Assembly: GCF_036046055.1 (NCBI RefSeq)
Contig: NZ_CP107939.1
Location: 2,418,001 to 2,482,000 of the forward strand
Reading direction: 5' to 3'
Source: Nocardia sp. NBC_00403
GTDB taxonomy: Bacteria; Actinomycetota; Actinomycetes; Mycobacteriales; Mycobacteriaceae
Length of the DNA: 64,000 nt
A program made the position numbers and the translations under genes. Below, piece by piece: positions 46,497-55,645 of this stretch. Under the pieces are notes generated by a model, which saw only the letters and a list, made by a program, of their open reading frames with translations, ran no database searches and was not told where the DNA came from. Numbering within the stretch: position 1 is the stretch's first letter; each line of letters opens with the position of its first letter.

Positions 46497-47999
46497 CTAG
46501 TGGGCGAGCTGTTCGCAGAAGGTGCGCAGGGTGGAGAGGTGGTGGGCTGCGGCGGTTTTGGCGGCGGGCAAGGCGGGGCGGGTGGGGGCGGGGTGCACTA
46601 CTTCGAGGTAGCACTTGAGTTTGGGCTCGGTGCCGGAGGGGCGGACGACGATGCGTGCGGTAGCGCTCTCGAAGATCAGTGCGTCGGTACGCATTCGGCC
46701 GCGGGCCTGTAGCAGGTCGGTGTATTCCATCGGGTCGCCCGCGATCTCGCCGGGCGGGGCGGCGCGTAAGCGGTCGACGACGGCGGCGGCCGCGGCCGCG
46801 TCGGGAAGGCGCAGCGACACCTGATCGACCGCGTGTACGCCGAATTCGAGCGCGTAGTCGTCGAGTTCGTCGGCCAGGGTGCGGCCGACGGCCTTCAATC
46901 GGGCGGCCAGGTCGACGGCGAGGACGGCCGCGGAGATGCCGTCCTTGTCCCGCACCGTGGCCGGGTCGACGCAATGGCCGATGGCCTCTTCGTAGGCGTA
47001 GACCAGGCCGTCTCCGGCTCGGGCCAACCACTTGAAGCCGGTCAGGGTTTCCGCATAGCGTGCGCCGCGGGCGGCGGCGAGCTTCGAAAGTAGTCGCGAG
47101 GAGACAATGGTGGTGGCCACCAGCGAGTCCGGTGGTGCGGTGCGCAGCACGTAATCCCCTAGCAGCACTCCGGTTTCGTCGCCGCGCAGCATGCGCCAGC
47201 CGCCGCTGCCGTCGGGGATGCCGACGGCACAGCGGTCGGCATCCGGGTCGAGGGCAATGGCGATGTCCGCGCCGATCCGCTCGGCGGTGGCGAGCAAAAG
47301 GTCGGTGGCGCCCGGCTCTTCGGGGTTCGGGAACGCGACGGTGGGGAAGTCGGCGTCGGGCGCGAATTGCTCGCCGACGACGTGCACGTGGGCAAATCCG
47401 GCGTCCGCCAAGGCTTTCACCGCGGTATCGCCGCCGACACCGTGCAACGGGGTCAGCACGATCCGGATATCGGAGCGCTCACCGGGACCGCCGATGAGTT
47501 TCGGCAACTGGGCCACCCGGTCGAGGTATCGGCGCACAAGATCATCATCGGCGGGGGTGACCGAGGTCCTGGCAATCGGTTCGGTGACCGCCTCGATGCA
47601 GCGTTCGATCTCGGTGTCGGCCGGTGAGATCAGTTGCGAGCCACCATCCAGATACACCTTGTAGCCGTTGTCGGTCGCCGGGTTGTGCGATGCGGTGATC
47701 TGCACTCCGGCAACGGCTCCCAGCTCCCGAACCGCGTATGCGACGACCGGCGTCGGCAGTGGGCGCGGCAGCAGCGTCACCGGAAAGCCGGCGGCGGCAA
47801 AGATCTCCGCTGTCGCGATCGCGAATTCGGCCGAGCCGTGACGGGCATCGCGACCGACCACCACCGCACCGCCACCGAGACAACGGTCACGCAACCATGC
47901 GGTGAGACCGGCCGTCGCCCTGCTGACGGTCGTCGGATTCATGCCATCGGGCCCATCCTGCAATGGCCCGCGCAGCCCGGCCGTGCCGAAGCGCAGCAT
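46497..47999 (-). CDS. pmmB: Phosphomannomutase/phosphohexomutase
   Basis: 500 residues. All alpha-D-phosphohexomutase motifs are present: the phosphoserine loop ITASHNP, the magnesium loop ALDPDADRCAV, the sugar loop YAYEEAIGHCVDP and the phosphate-binding RPSGTEPKLKCY. It interconverts hexose (or pentose) 1- and 6- (5-) phosphates. Next to deoD it may act as a phosphopentomutase for nucleoside salvage, which the sequence alone cannot decide. The gene starts directly after the deoD stop (TAG ATG), so both are one unit. Matches Rv3308. Confidence 0.92.
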   Translation of the reverse strand: MLRFGTAGLRGPLQDGPDGMNPTTVSRATAGLTAWLRDRCLGGGAVVVGRDARHGSAEFAIATAEIFAAAGFPVTLLPRPLPTPVVAYAVRELGAVAGVQITASHNPATDNGYKVYLDGGSQLISPADTEIERCIEAVTEPIARTSVTPADDDLVRRYLDRVAQLPKLIGGPGERSDIRIVLTPLHGVGGDTAVKALADAGFAHVHVVGEQFAPDADFPTVAFPNPEEPGATDLLLATAERIGADIAIALDPDADRCAVGIPDGSGGWRMLRGDETGVLLGDYVLRTAPPDSLVATTIVSSRLLSKLAAARGARYAETLTGFKWLARAGDGLVYAYEEAIGHCVDPATVRDKDGISAAVLAVDLAARLKAVGRTLADELDDYALEFGVHAVDQVSLRLPDAAAAAAVVDRLRAAPPGEIAGDPMEYTDLLQARGRMRTDALIFESATARIVVRPSGTEPKLKCYLEVVHPAPTRPALPAAKTAAAHHLSTLRTFCEQLAH

Positions 48000-48779
48000 C
48001 TACAGCCGTTCCAGCACGCCACGCAGCAGCTTGCCGAGGCGCGGCGCGGCCGCATGCCCTTCGGCGAGCACCTCGGCATGCGAAAGGTGCGCGCCCGTGA
48101 CACCGGCGGCCAGATTGGTGACCAGCGAGATGCCGAGCACCCGTGCGCCGAGCGCGCGGCACGCAATGGCCTCGAGCACCGTCGACATGCCGACCAGATC
48201 CGCGCCGATCGTGCGCAGCATCCGAATCTCGGCGGGCGTCTCGTACTGCGGCCCGGTCAGTCCGGCATACACACCCTCGGTCAGGCTCGGGTCGATTTCC
48301 CTTGCCAACGTACGCAATTCGGGATCCCAAGCGTCCACGAGATCGACGAAGGTCGCACCGGTCAGCGGCGTGCGACCGGTCAGATTCAGATGGTCGCCGA
48401 TCAGCACGGGCTCACCGACACGCAATCCGTCACGGATGCCGCCGGCTGCATTCGTCAACACCACCGTCTCCGCACCGGCGGCAATGGCCGCGGTCACCGG
48501 ATGCACGACCTCAGCAGGCTGATAGCCCTCGTACAGATGCTGGCGGCCCATCAACAGCAGCACCGGCGTCTCGCCGACCGCAACGGAATGAACCATGCCG
48601 ACATGCCCCTGCGCGCTCGGCGTCCCGAACCCCGGTAGCTCCGGCATCGGCACCGACGCAGTCGCCGCCCCGATCTCCGCGGCCGCCTCCTGCCACCCCG
48701 ACCCCAGCACCACCGCAACCCGGTGACGCTTGACTCCCGTACGTTCGGCGATCGCCTCGGCGGCCTGTTCGGCAAGCAT
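48000..48779 (-). CDS. deoD: Purine nucleoside phosphorylase
   Basis: 259 residues from the ATG at 48779; a GTG at 48788 is the alternative. Longer frames run into the 42-bp repeats and are rejected. Trimeric PNP motifs are clear: [55 protein letters not shown] and [12 protein letters not shown]. It cleaves inosine and guanosine with phosphate. With adenosine deaminase and the phosphohexomutase it completes a purine salvage route. The corresponding M. tuberculosis gene is Rv3307. Confidence 0.94.
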   Translation of the reverse strand: MLAEQAAEAIAERTGVKRHRVAVVLGSGWQEAAAEIGAATASVPMPELPGFGTPSAQGHVGMVHSVAVGETPVLLLMGRQHLYEGYQPAEVVHPVTAAIAAGAETVVLTNAAGGIRDGLRVGEPVLIGDHLNLTGRTPLTGATFVDLVDAWDPELRTLAREIDPSLTEGVYAGLTGPQYETPAEIRMLRTIGADLVGMSTVLEAIACRALGARVLGISLVTNLAAGVTGAHLSHAEVLAEGHAAAPRLGKLLRGVLERL

Positions 48780-48793
48780 GAAGGTCACGATAG

Positions 48794-48877
48794 CTGTGTT
48801 TGTTTTGCAGCGCCTGCGGCGCTGCGTGTTCGCGGCTGTGTTTGTTTTGCAGCGCCTGCGGCGCTGCGTGTTCGCGG
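48794..48877 (+). repeat. 42-bp direct repeat, two copies
   Basis: Two identical units at 48794-48835 and 48836-48877 (CTGTGTTTGTTTTGCAGCGC...). Each holds the hairpin GCAGCGCC-TGC-GGCGCTGC. They lie directly upstream of deoD on its minus-strand transcript. Confidence 0.85.
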
Positions 48878-48884
48878 CCCCCAA

Positions 48885-48951
48885 GGCTCGCGTCCGAGCG
48901 GCCGAGACTCGCGACTTCGTCGCATGCGCTTCGGCCGCTCGGACGCGAGCC
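48885..48951. other. Large perfect inverted repeat (cruciform)
   Basis: GGCTCGCGTCCGAGCGGCCG plus A (48885-48905) pairs exactly with its reverse complement at 48931-48951 over 21 bp. The 25-base loop holds another small hairpin, GCGAC-TTC-GTCGC, at 48911-48923. There is no T-run. It sits between the 42-bp and 95-bp repeat arrays. Confidence 0.9.
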
Positions 48952-48960
48952 GGCCGCGAA

Positions 48961-49435
48961 CGGTCGCTCGTAAGGCTCGCTCCGTGGTGGGTGCTTTGGT
49001 GGGGAAGCTTGCGACTTTGGTGTGTTCAATCGCTGGTGTGGGTGCTGGCTGTGGGCGGTCGCTCGTAAGGCTCGCTCCGTGGTGGGTGCTTTGGTGGGGA
49101 AGCTTGCGACTTTGGTGTGTTCAATCGCTGGTGTGGGTGCTGGCTGTGGGCGGTCGCTCGTAAGGCTCGCTCCGTGGTGGGTGCTTTGGTGGGGAAGCTT
49201 GCGACTTTGGTGTGTTCAATCGCTGGTGTGGGTGCTGGCTGTGGGCGGTCGCTCGTAAGGCTCGCTCCGTGGTGGGTGCTTTGGTGGGGAAGCTTGCGAC
49301 TTTGGTGTGTTCAATCGCTGGTGTGGGTGCTGGCTGTGGGCGGTCGCTCGTAAGGCTCGCTCCGTGGTGGGTGCTTTGGTGGGGAAGCTTGCGACTTTGG
49401 TGTGTTCAATCGCTGGTGTGGGTGCTGGCTGTGGG
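48961..49435 (+). repeat. 95-bp tandem repeat, five copies
   Basis: Units start at 48961, 49056, 49151, 49246 and 49341, each beginning CGGTCGCTCGTAAGGCTCGC and appearing identical. The period of 95 is not a multiple of three, so open frames within it overlap between units and are not genes. A sixth, decayed unit starts at 49436. Confidence 0.95.
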
Positions 49436-49949
49436 CGGTCGCTCGTAAGGCTCGCTGTGTTGTGGCTTTGGTGGGAGGCTCATGACTTCGGTGCGTTGTA
49501 TCGGTTGTGTGGGTGCTGGCCGCGAGCCGCCGCTCGGATGGCCCGTATGTGGTGGGGTGGCTCGCGGCTGTGCTGCGCCGATTCGGTTATTGGGGTGTGG
49601 GCGGTGAACGGGCGCTCGTCCGGGCTCGGCGCTGCTCGCACATTCCGGCATCCGCGAAGCGGCGGTGATCGGTGCCTCCGATGTCGATCTCGGCCGGCGG
49701 CTCTGTGGCGGGGACGCTCGTGACTTCGGCGCGTCGCTCGGATCACGTGGGTGCGGGCGGCGGGGCGCTCGCGACATCGGTGCACCGCTTCGGTACCCCG
49801 GGACGGGCCGCGAGCTCGGCTTGTAGAGCGGCTCCGCCGAGGGTGCTCATGTGATGCTCGCAACTGGGCGCTGTGCGGTGTCCACGCACCCCGCCGGCGC
49901 AAGCTACCCGCGAGTAGGGGTGGTGCTCCGCACCCGATACGCTGCACGC
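49436..49949 (+). repeat. Decayed flank of the 95-bp array
   Basis: The sixth unit starts like the others, then diverges (GTGTTGTGGC...). Further stretches to about 49700 keep scraps of the unit (CTCG..GG, GGGTGCTGGC, TTGGGGTGTGGGCGG). No gene is apparent before the enoyl-CoA hydratase start at 49950. Confidence 0.6.
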
Positions 49950-50654
49950 ATGGCGTATCTGTCACGTGAAGGAGATGTGTTCGTGGTCTACCTCGGGAAC
50001 GAGGGGCAGACCAATAGCGAGAACCGCTTCCATCCTGATTGGATCGACGAATTCCACGGTCTGCTCGATGAGGTCGAAGCGTCCGAGGGGCCTGCCGCGC
50101 TGGTGACCACCGCGACCGGGAAGTTCTACAGCAACGGTCTCGACACCGACTGGTTGTTCGGCAATCTGGACAAGATCCACGGCTACCTCGACCGAGTGCA
50201 CTCGCTCTACACCCGGCTGCTCGCCTTCCCGATGCCGACGGTGGCCGCGATCAACGGTCATGCTTTCGGTGCGGGTGCGATGCTCGCCACCTCGCACGAC
50301 TTCCGCGTGATGCGCGCCGACCGCGGCTTCTACTGCCTGCCCGAGGTGCACCTCGGGATGCCGTTCACCGTCGGCATGAATGCACTGCTCACCGAGCGGC
50401 TTTCCAACCAGGTCGCCTTGCAGGCCATGACAACTGGCCACCGCTACTCGGCGGATCAGGCGATCGCCGCGGGCATCGTCGACGACAAGGCCGACGCCGA
50501 GGCGTTGCTGGGGGCTGCCATCGCGCGGGCCGCGGCACTGGCGGGCAACCGCAAACCGAACCTGCCGGTGATCAAGCGTGCACTGCACGCCAACGCGCTT
50601 GCCGGCCTCGCTACCCCGACCACCCCGGAGAATCTGGCATTCGCCGCCGGATAA
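49950..50654 (+). CDS. Enoyl-CoA hydratase/isomerase family protein
   Basis: 234 residues from the ATG at 49950. The crotonase fold is shown by ALVTTATGKFYSNGLDTDWL (first oxyanion strand) and AAINGHAFGAGAMLATSHDF (second). The usual catalytic Glu positions are partly replaced (GFYCLPEVHLGMPF retains one Glu), as in mammalian and plant delta3,delta2-isomerase-like proteins. It acts on an enoyl-CoA, but hydration versus isomerisation is open. It has no gene partner immediately next to it. Confidence 0.85.
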   Translation: MAYLSREGDVFVVYLGNEGQTNSENRFHPDWIDEFHGLLDEVEASEGPAALVTTATGKFYSNGLDTDWLFGNLDKIHGYLDRVHSLYTRLLAFPMPTVAAINGHAFGAGAMLATSHDFRVMRADRGFYCLPEVHLGMPFTVGMNALLTERLSNQVALQAMTTGHRYSADQAIAAGIVDDKADAEALLGAAIARAAALAGNRKPNLPVIKRALHANALAGLATPTTPENLAFAAG

Positions 50655-50734
50655 CCCGTGATCACGCCCTGATGTGAGCAGTCGGACCGACGCGGCCCGC
50701 GCCCTGTAACCGGCGCAGTGCGACACTGTGTTCC

Positions 50735-51973
50735 ATGCCACCACCGCGTAGCGGGCTCCCTGAATCGCGCAGCGACCACCACGCTGGGCGGATGGGTGCG
50801 GTCGAGGCGGCGGATGCCGCGATCCATGCCGCGGCCGCCGAGCTGATCGGCCTGTCGCACGCGATCCATGCCGAACCGGAGTTGGCGTTCGAGGAAACCA
50901 GAAGCGCCGCCAAGACCATCGCGCCGCTTGCCGAGCGCGGTTTCGCGATCGAAACCGGCGTTGCCGACCTGCCGACCGCCTTCCGTGCCACCTACGGCAG
51001 CGGCGAGCTGACGATCGGCATCTGCGCTGAATACGACGCGCTACCGGAGATCGGACACGCCTGCGGACACAACATCATCGCGGCGTCGGCGGTCGGCGCT
51101 GCGATCGGTCTCGCCGAGGTCGCCGATGCGCTCGGGATCACCGTCGTGGTATTCGGGACGCCCGCCGAGGAGAGTGGCGGCGGCAAGGTGCTGATGCTGC
51201 AACGCGGCGTCTTCGACGACATCGCGATGGCGATGATGGTGCACCCCGGCCCGTTCGACATTGTCGGCGCGCGCTCGCTGGCCCTTGCGGATCTGTCGGT
51301 GACCTTCCACGGGCGCGAGGCGCATGCGAGCGCCGCGCCGGAATTGGGTCGCAACGCCGGTGATGCGGTGACGGTCGCACAGGTAGCTCTCGGGTTGCTG
51401 AGACAGCATCTTCTGCCTGGTCAGCAACTGCACGGTATAGTCAGCGACGGTGGCGTAGCCCCCAACATTGTGCCCGGACGTGCGGAATTGCTGTATTACC
51501 TACGTGCAGCCGACTCCGCATCTCTCGACAATTTGATGCAACGAGCAGCGGATTGTTTCGAGGCGGGCGCTCTGGCGACCGGCTGCACGCACGAAATACG
51601 GACGGTTGCGCCGACATATACCGAGCTAACTCCCGATCCGGGATTACTGTTTGCCTATCGCGAGCAGATCGTCGAATTGGGCCGGGTGCCGATCGCACCG
51701 GAGCTCGAGGCGCAGCGACCGCTCGGGAGTACGGACATGGGCAACGTCACCAACGTCATTCCGGGCATCCATCCGGTCATCGGCATAGATGCCGGTGGGG
51801 CGGTGACACATCAGCCCGGCTTCGCCGCGGCGAGTATCAACGCCTCGGCGGATCGTGCGGTCACCGACGGCGCACTAGCGCTCGCGCGTACCGCTATTGC
51901 CGTCGCTCGCGATGATGTAGATAGAGACAAGTTGTTGCAACGGCTCGTTCAACGACAGGAGGACATCCGGTGA
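50735..51973 (+). CDS. amiB1: M20-family amidohydrolase
   Basis: 412 residues from the ATG at 50735; an ATG at 50792 would remove 19 residues of poor quality. M20 metal-site motifs: CAEYDALPEIGHACGHNIIA and TPAEESGGGK, with the lid domain between (FHGREAHASAAPELGRNAGD). It hydrolyses an N-acyl amino acid or a related amide in the cytoplasm. Its stop overlaps the GTG of the next M20 gene. The pair stands where amiB1-amiA1 (Rv3306c-Rv3305c) lie in M. tuberculosis; the symbol rests on that synteny. Confidence 0.85.
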   Translation: MPPPRSGLPESRSDHHAGRMGAVEAADAAIHAAAAELIGLSHAIHAEPELAFEETRSAAKTIAPLAERGFAIETGVADLPTAFRATYGSGELTIGICAEYDALPEIGHACGHNIIAASAVGAAIGLAEVADALGITVVVFGTPAEESGGGKVLMLQRGVFDDIAMAMMVHPGPFDIVGARSLALADLSVTFHGREAHASAAPELGRNAGDAVTVAQVALGLLRQHLLPGQQLHGIVSDGGVAPNIVPGRAELLYYLRAADSASLDNLMQRAADCFEAGALATGCTHEIRTVAPTYTELTPDPGLLFAYREQIVELGRVPIAPELEAQRPLGSTDMGNVTNVIPGIHPVIGIDAGGAVTHQPGFAAASINASADRAVTDGALALARTAIAVARDDVDRDKLLQRLVQRQEDIR

Positions 51974-53229
51974 GCAATACCAGCCGTTTGGCGGCCCCGG
52001 CGTCGGGCCCGCAAGCGGTGGCCCCGGCAACCACGGAGAGTTCGGCGAGCGCCGCATCGTCGGACACCGTGCGAACCGGGCAGGAAGCGGTCGAGACATG
52101 GTTGGCCGAGCACACGGTCGACCTCGTCCAATGGCGCAGGCATATCCACGCCAACCCGGAGCTTTCTCGAACCGAGTTCGCCACCACCGAGTTCGTCTCG
52201 GCGTGGCTGACGAAGGCTGGGCTTTCGCCCCGACGGCTTCCGGGCGGCACCGGGCTCATCTGTGACATCGGACCGGATGGACCGCGGATCGGATTGCGCG
52301 CCGATATGGACGCACTCCCGCTACAGGAGTTCACCGGGCTCAGCTTCGCCTCCACTGTGCCGGGCGTGTCGCATGCCTGTGGGCACGACGCGCACACCAC
52401 GATTCTGCTCGGCACCGCGCTCGCGCTCGCCGACGCCGATCTGCCGCAGGGCGTGCGGCTGGTGTTCCAGCCCGCCGAGGAGGTTATGCCGGGCGGCGCG
52501 ATCGACGTGGTGGCCACCGGCGCGATGGAGGGTGTGGAGCGGATCTTCGCGCTGCACTGCGATCCGCGGCTGGAAGTCGGGCGCATCGGAATCCGCGTCG
52601 GGGCGATCACCTCGGCTGCCGACACGATCGAGCTGGTGCTCGATTCGCCGGGCGGCCACACGTCGCGTCCGCATCTGACCAGTGATCTGGTCTATGCGAT
52701 CGGCACCGTGATCACCGGGTTGCCCGGTCTGCTGAGCCGTCGCATCGATCCACGCACCAGCACCGTCATGGTGTGGGGCGCGGTCAGCGCGGGCAAGGCA
52801 CCCAACGCGATTCCGCAGACCGGCATGCTCACCGGCACCGTTCGCACCGGCGACCATGCGACCTGGTCGCTGCTGGAGCCGATGGTGCGCGAGATCGTGG
52901 ACGGCCTGCTCGCCCCGACCGGCGTGCGATACCAGCTGAACTACAAGCGTGGCGTGCCACCGGTGGTCAACGACGAGCAGTCGACACGGATGTTCGAGGA
53001 CGCGATCCGCGAGATCGGTCCGGACGCGCTCGCCGACACCATGCAGTCCGGCGGCGGCGAGGACTTCTCCTGGTATCTGGAGGAAGTGCCCGGCGCGATG
53101 GCGCGGCTCGGCGTCTGGTCGGGTCACGGCGAACAGCTCGACCTGCACCAGCCGACGTTCGACCTCGACGAGCGGGCGCTCGCGGTCGGAGTCCGCGTGC
53201 TGAGCAACATCGTGCTGCAAGCGGGCTGA
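51970..53229 (+). CDS. amiA1: M20-family amidohydrolase
   Basis: 419 residues from the GTG at 51970, which overlaps the previous stop (GTGA). About 30 variable residues precede the enzyme. Metal-site motifs: LRADMDALPLQEFTG, SHACGHDAHT, QPAEEVMPGGA and, near the end, MQSGGGEDFSWYLEEVPG. All residues for the two-metal site are present. It is related to IAA-amino acid and hippurate hydrolases. A strong terminator at 53250 ends the pair. Confidence 0.87.
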   Translation: MSNTSRLAAPASGPQAVAPATTESSASAASSDTVRTGQEAVETWLAEHTVDLVQWRRHIHANPELSRTEFATTEFVSAWLTKAGLSPRRLPGGTGLICDIGPDGPRIGLRADMDALPLQEFTGLSFASTVPGVSHACGHDAHTTILLGTALALADADLPQGVRLVFQPAEEVMPGGAIDVVATGAMEGVERIFALHCDPRLEVGRIGIRVGAITSAADTIELVLDSPGGHTSRPHLTSDLVYAIGTVITGLPGLLSRRIDPRTSTVMVWGAVSAGKAPNAIPQTGMLTGTVRTGDHATWSLLEPMVREIVDGLLAPTGVRYQLNYKRGVPPVVNDEQSTRMFEDAIREIGPDALADTMQSGGGEDFSWYLEEVPGAMARLGVWSGHGEQLDLHQPTFDLDERALAVGVRVLSNIVLQAG

Positions 53230-53249
53230 GCGACCGGACATTGCGCAGA

Positions 53250-53290
53250 CAGCTGCGGCCGGACCAATGGGTCCGGCCGCAGCTGCTTTT
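53250..53290. terminator. Terminator after the M20 pair
   Basis: CAGCTGCGGCCGGACC (53250-53265) pairs perfectly over 16 bp with GGTCCGGCCGCAGCTG (53270-53285), followed by CTTTT. It lies between two convergent genes and may serve both. Confidence 0.88.
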
Positions 53291-53308
53291 GTCGGAGAGA
53301 GCGTCGGG

Positions 53309-53791
53309 TCAGCCGAAATTGCCGGGACCGACATTGCGGCTGTTGCGGGTGCGCAAGGAATGCACGTAGTCCTCGGGCGCGCCTGCCTTCTCGGCCGCGT
53401 CCGCGATCACGCCGATGTATCGCGCGGAGGGCAGGCCGCCCTCGTAGGCGTCGAGCACGTACAGCCAGGCGAGGATCGGCTGGGCGCCACTGCCCGGATT
53501 CGGCGAGACGCGTAGCCGGACCTTGCGATGGATTCCGAAGTCGGAGCCCTCCCAACGGTCCAGCCGCTGCTCGTCCTCCGGTGAGACGTCGTAGAGCACG
53601 ACGAAGACCCGGGACCCCGGCTCTTCGACGACGGTGGCCAGCGGCCCCTCCCAGCCGATGTCGTCGCCACTGAAGGTCAGACGCCAGCCCTCCAACCAGC
53701 CCGTACCGGACATGGGGGAGTGCGGACAGCGCTCGAGCATCTGAGACGAGTCCATGTTCGACCCGTAGGCGGCGTAGATCGGCACCAGCAA
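53309..53791 (-). CDS. Gamma-glutamylcyclotransferase-like protein
   Basis: 160 residues. The N-terminus PIYAAYGSNMDSSQMLERCP carries the Y-G-S-N loop that binds the gamma-glutamyl group in this fold. VVLYDVSPEDEQRLDRWEGS is the second typical block. These enzymes release 5-oxoproline from gamma-glutamyl peptides, but many actinobacterial members are uncharacterised. Length and position match Rv3304 (between amiA1 and lpdA). Confidence 0.82.
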   Translation of the reverse strand: MLVPIYAAYGSNMDSSQMLERCPHSPMSGTGWLEGWRLTFSGDDIGWEGPLATVVEEPGSRVFVVLYDVSPEDEQRLDRWEGSDFGIHRKVRLRVSPNPGSGAQPILAWLYVLDAYEGGLPSARYIGVIADAAEKAGAPEDYVHSLRTRNSRNVGPGNFG

Positions 53792-53954
53792 AGGGTATCC
53801 AATAACCGCCGCACATCGACTCCATCCCGGCAGATGTCCGTGTTGTGCGCGCCGCCACTACGGCCGCAACCACGCGTAGCAGCGGCAAACTGCCCCAGCT
53901 AACGTTGTCCGAGGTACCGGAGATCCCGGTCGAACTGCTCGAGCGGAGGTATCC

Positions 53955-55355
53955 ATGACCCGCATAGCGATCATCGGTGGCGGGCCGGCCGGCTACGAAG
54001 CGGCGCTGGTTGCGGCGCAGCACGGCGCATCGGTGACCCTGATCGATTCCGATGGCATCGGCGGCGCGTGCGTGCTGTGGGACTGTGTGCCCTCGAAGAC
54101 CTTCATCGCATCGACCGGCGTGCGCACCGACCTGCGGCGCGCCCGTGACCTGGGCATCACCCTGGACCCGAGCCAGGCAACCATCCAGCTGCCCGAGGTG
54201 AACGGCCGTGTGAAAGCGCTTGCGCTCGCACAGTCTTCGGATATTCGCTCGAAGCTGCAGACCGTCGGGGTGACGGTGCTCGCAGGACACGGGCAGCTGA
54301 TCGATGCCGCGACCGGTCTCGCCGCGCATCAGGTGCGCGCGATTCTCGACAGCGGTGAGGAGCGGATCGTCGAGGCCGAGGTGGTGTTGATCGCCACCGG
54401 TGCGAGCCCGCGCGTGTTGCCCGGCGCCGAGCCGGACGGTGAGCGCATCCTGAACTGGCGTCAGCTCTACGACCTGCAGGAGCTGCCGGAGACGCTGGTC
54501 GTGGTCGGTTCCGGTGTCACAGGCGCCGAATTCGTCTCCGCGTACACCGAAATGGGTGTGCATGTGAAGCTGGTGTCCAGCCGCGACCGGGTGCTGCCCG
54601 GCGAGGACGCGGACGCCGCGCTCGTGCTGGAGGACGCGCTCGCCGAGCGCGGCGTCGAGCTGGTCAAGCACGCGCGCGCCGACGCGGTGGAGCGCACCGC
54701 CGACGGCGTCGTGGTCAAGCTGTCCGACGGCAGGACCGTCACCGGCACCCATGCGCTGATGACCGTTGGTTCGACGCCCAATACCGATGGTCTCGGTCTG
54801 GAGCGGGTCGGCATCGAGCTCGACCGCGGTTATCTGCGGGTGGATCGGGTGTCGCGTACCTCGGTGCCCGGCATCTATGCCGCGGGTGACTGCACCGGCC
54901 TGCTTCCGCTGGCCTCGGTGGCCGCGATGCAGGGTCGCATCGCGATGTATCACGCACTGGGTGAGGGCGTGAGCCCGATTCGCTTGAAGACTGTGGCTTC
55001 CGCGGTGTTCACGCGCCCGGAAATCGCGACGGTCGGCGTGAGCCAGACCGCCATCGACAATGGTGAGACGCCCGCCCGCACGGTGATGTTGCCCCTGAAC
55101 ACCAACCCGCGCGCCAAGATGTCGGGTTTGCGACGAGGTTTCGTCAAGATCTTCTGCAGGCCCGCGACCGGCGTGGTCATCGGCGGCGTGGTGGTGGCCC
55201 CTATCGCTTCGGAGCTCATTCTGCCGATTGCCCTTGCGGTGCAGAACAATCTGACCGTCAACGATCTCGCCCAGACCTTCTCGGTGTACCCGTCCCTGAC
55301 CGGCTCGGTTACCGAAGCCGCCCGCCTGCTGATGCGCCACGACGACTTGGACTGA
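53955..55355 (+). CDS. lpdA: NAD(P)H-quinone dehydrogenase, LpdA type
   Basis: 466 residues of the flavoprotein disulphide-reductase family. FAD motif IAIIGGGPAGYEAALVAAQH; NAD motif LVVVGSGVTGAEFVSAYTEM; second FAD block GIYAAGDCTGLLPLASVAAM. The active-site loop is GGACVLWDCVPSK, with Cys39 and Cys44 both present. The C-terminal His-Glu pair of true lipoamide dehydrogenases is missing (VYPSLTGSVTEAAR). This suits the quinone-reducing LpdA of M. tuberculosis (Rv3303c). Confidence 0.9.
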   Translation: MTRIAIIGGGPAGYEAALVAAQHGASVTLIDSDGIGGACVLWDCVPSKTFIASTGVRTDLRRARDLGITLDPSQATIQLPEVNGRVKALALAQSSDIRSKLQTVGVTVLAGHGQLIDAATGLAAHQVRAILDSGEERIVEAEVVLIATGASPRVLPGAEPDGERILNWRQLYDLQELPETLVVVGSGVTGAEFVSAYTEMGVHVKLVSSRDRVLPGEDADAALVLEDALAERGVELVKHARADAVERTADGVVVKLSDGRTVTGTHALMTVGSTPNTDGLGLERVGIELDRGYLRVDRVSRTSVPGIYAAGDCTGLLPLASVAAMQGRIAMYHALGEGVSPIRLKTVASAVFTRPEIATVGVSQTAIDNGETPARTVMLPLNTNPRAKMSGLRRGFVKIFCRPATGVVIGGVVVAPIASELILPIALAVQNNLTVNDLAQTFSVYPSLTGSVTEAARLLMRHDDLD

Positions 55356-55645
55356 CAGCCGGTTCTCGGCCCCGGATCGGTCGAGGTGGGGAGCGCTGAT
55401 CGCGGCTGCGTGAGTGTTCCTGGCGTTGGGCATATTTCATTGCATTGCCAGTGCGGCCCACATGTGGTTCACTTCCCGCAGAGATGCGATCGGCGGGCGG
55501 TCGCGAGGTTTTCTGTATGGGGGGCTTGCTCCTTTCCAAACGGGATACGGCGAACGGCCCTGAAGCCGTTCGGCGGCCGTGCGTCTCACCAGAGACAACT
55601 GAGTGCGGTCGGTTCGGTCGCACCCGGGAAAGGGATTGGCGAAAA

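Noticed and set aside
48794..49435. Possible CRISPR array
   Set aside because: The 42-bp and 95-bp units are contiguous tandem copies with no variable spacers, and no cas genes are near.
49022..49723. Several 78-residue Trp-rich reading frames on the + strand
   Set aside because: They are the same out-of-phase reading of the 95-bp tandem repeat and overlap one another. No start signal or coding pattern.
53124..55433. 769-codon antisense frame across lpdA and the cyclotransferase gene
   Set aside because: Low-complexity Arg/Gly/His composition typical of GC-rich antisense. The real genes on these strands are complete.
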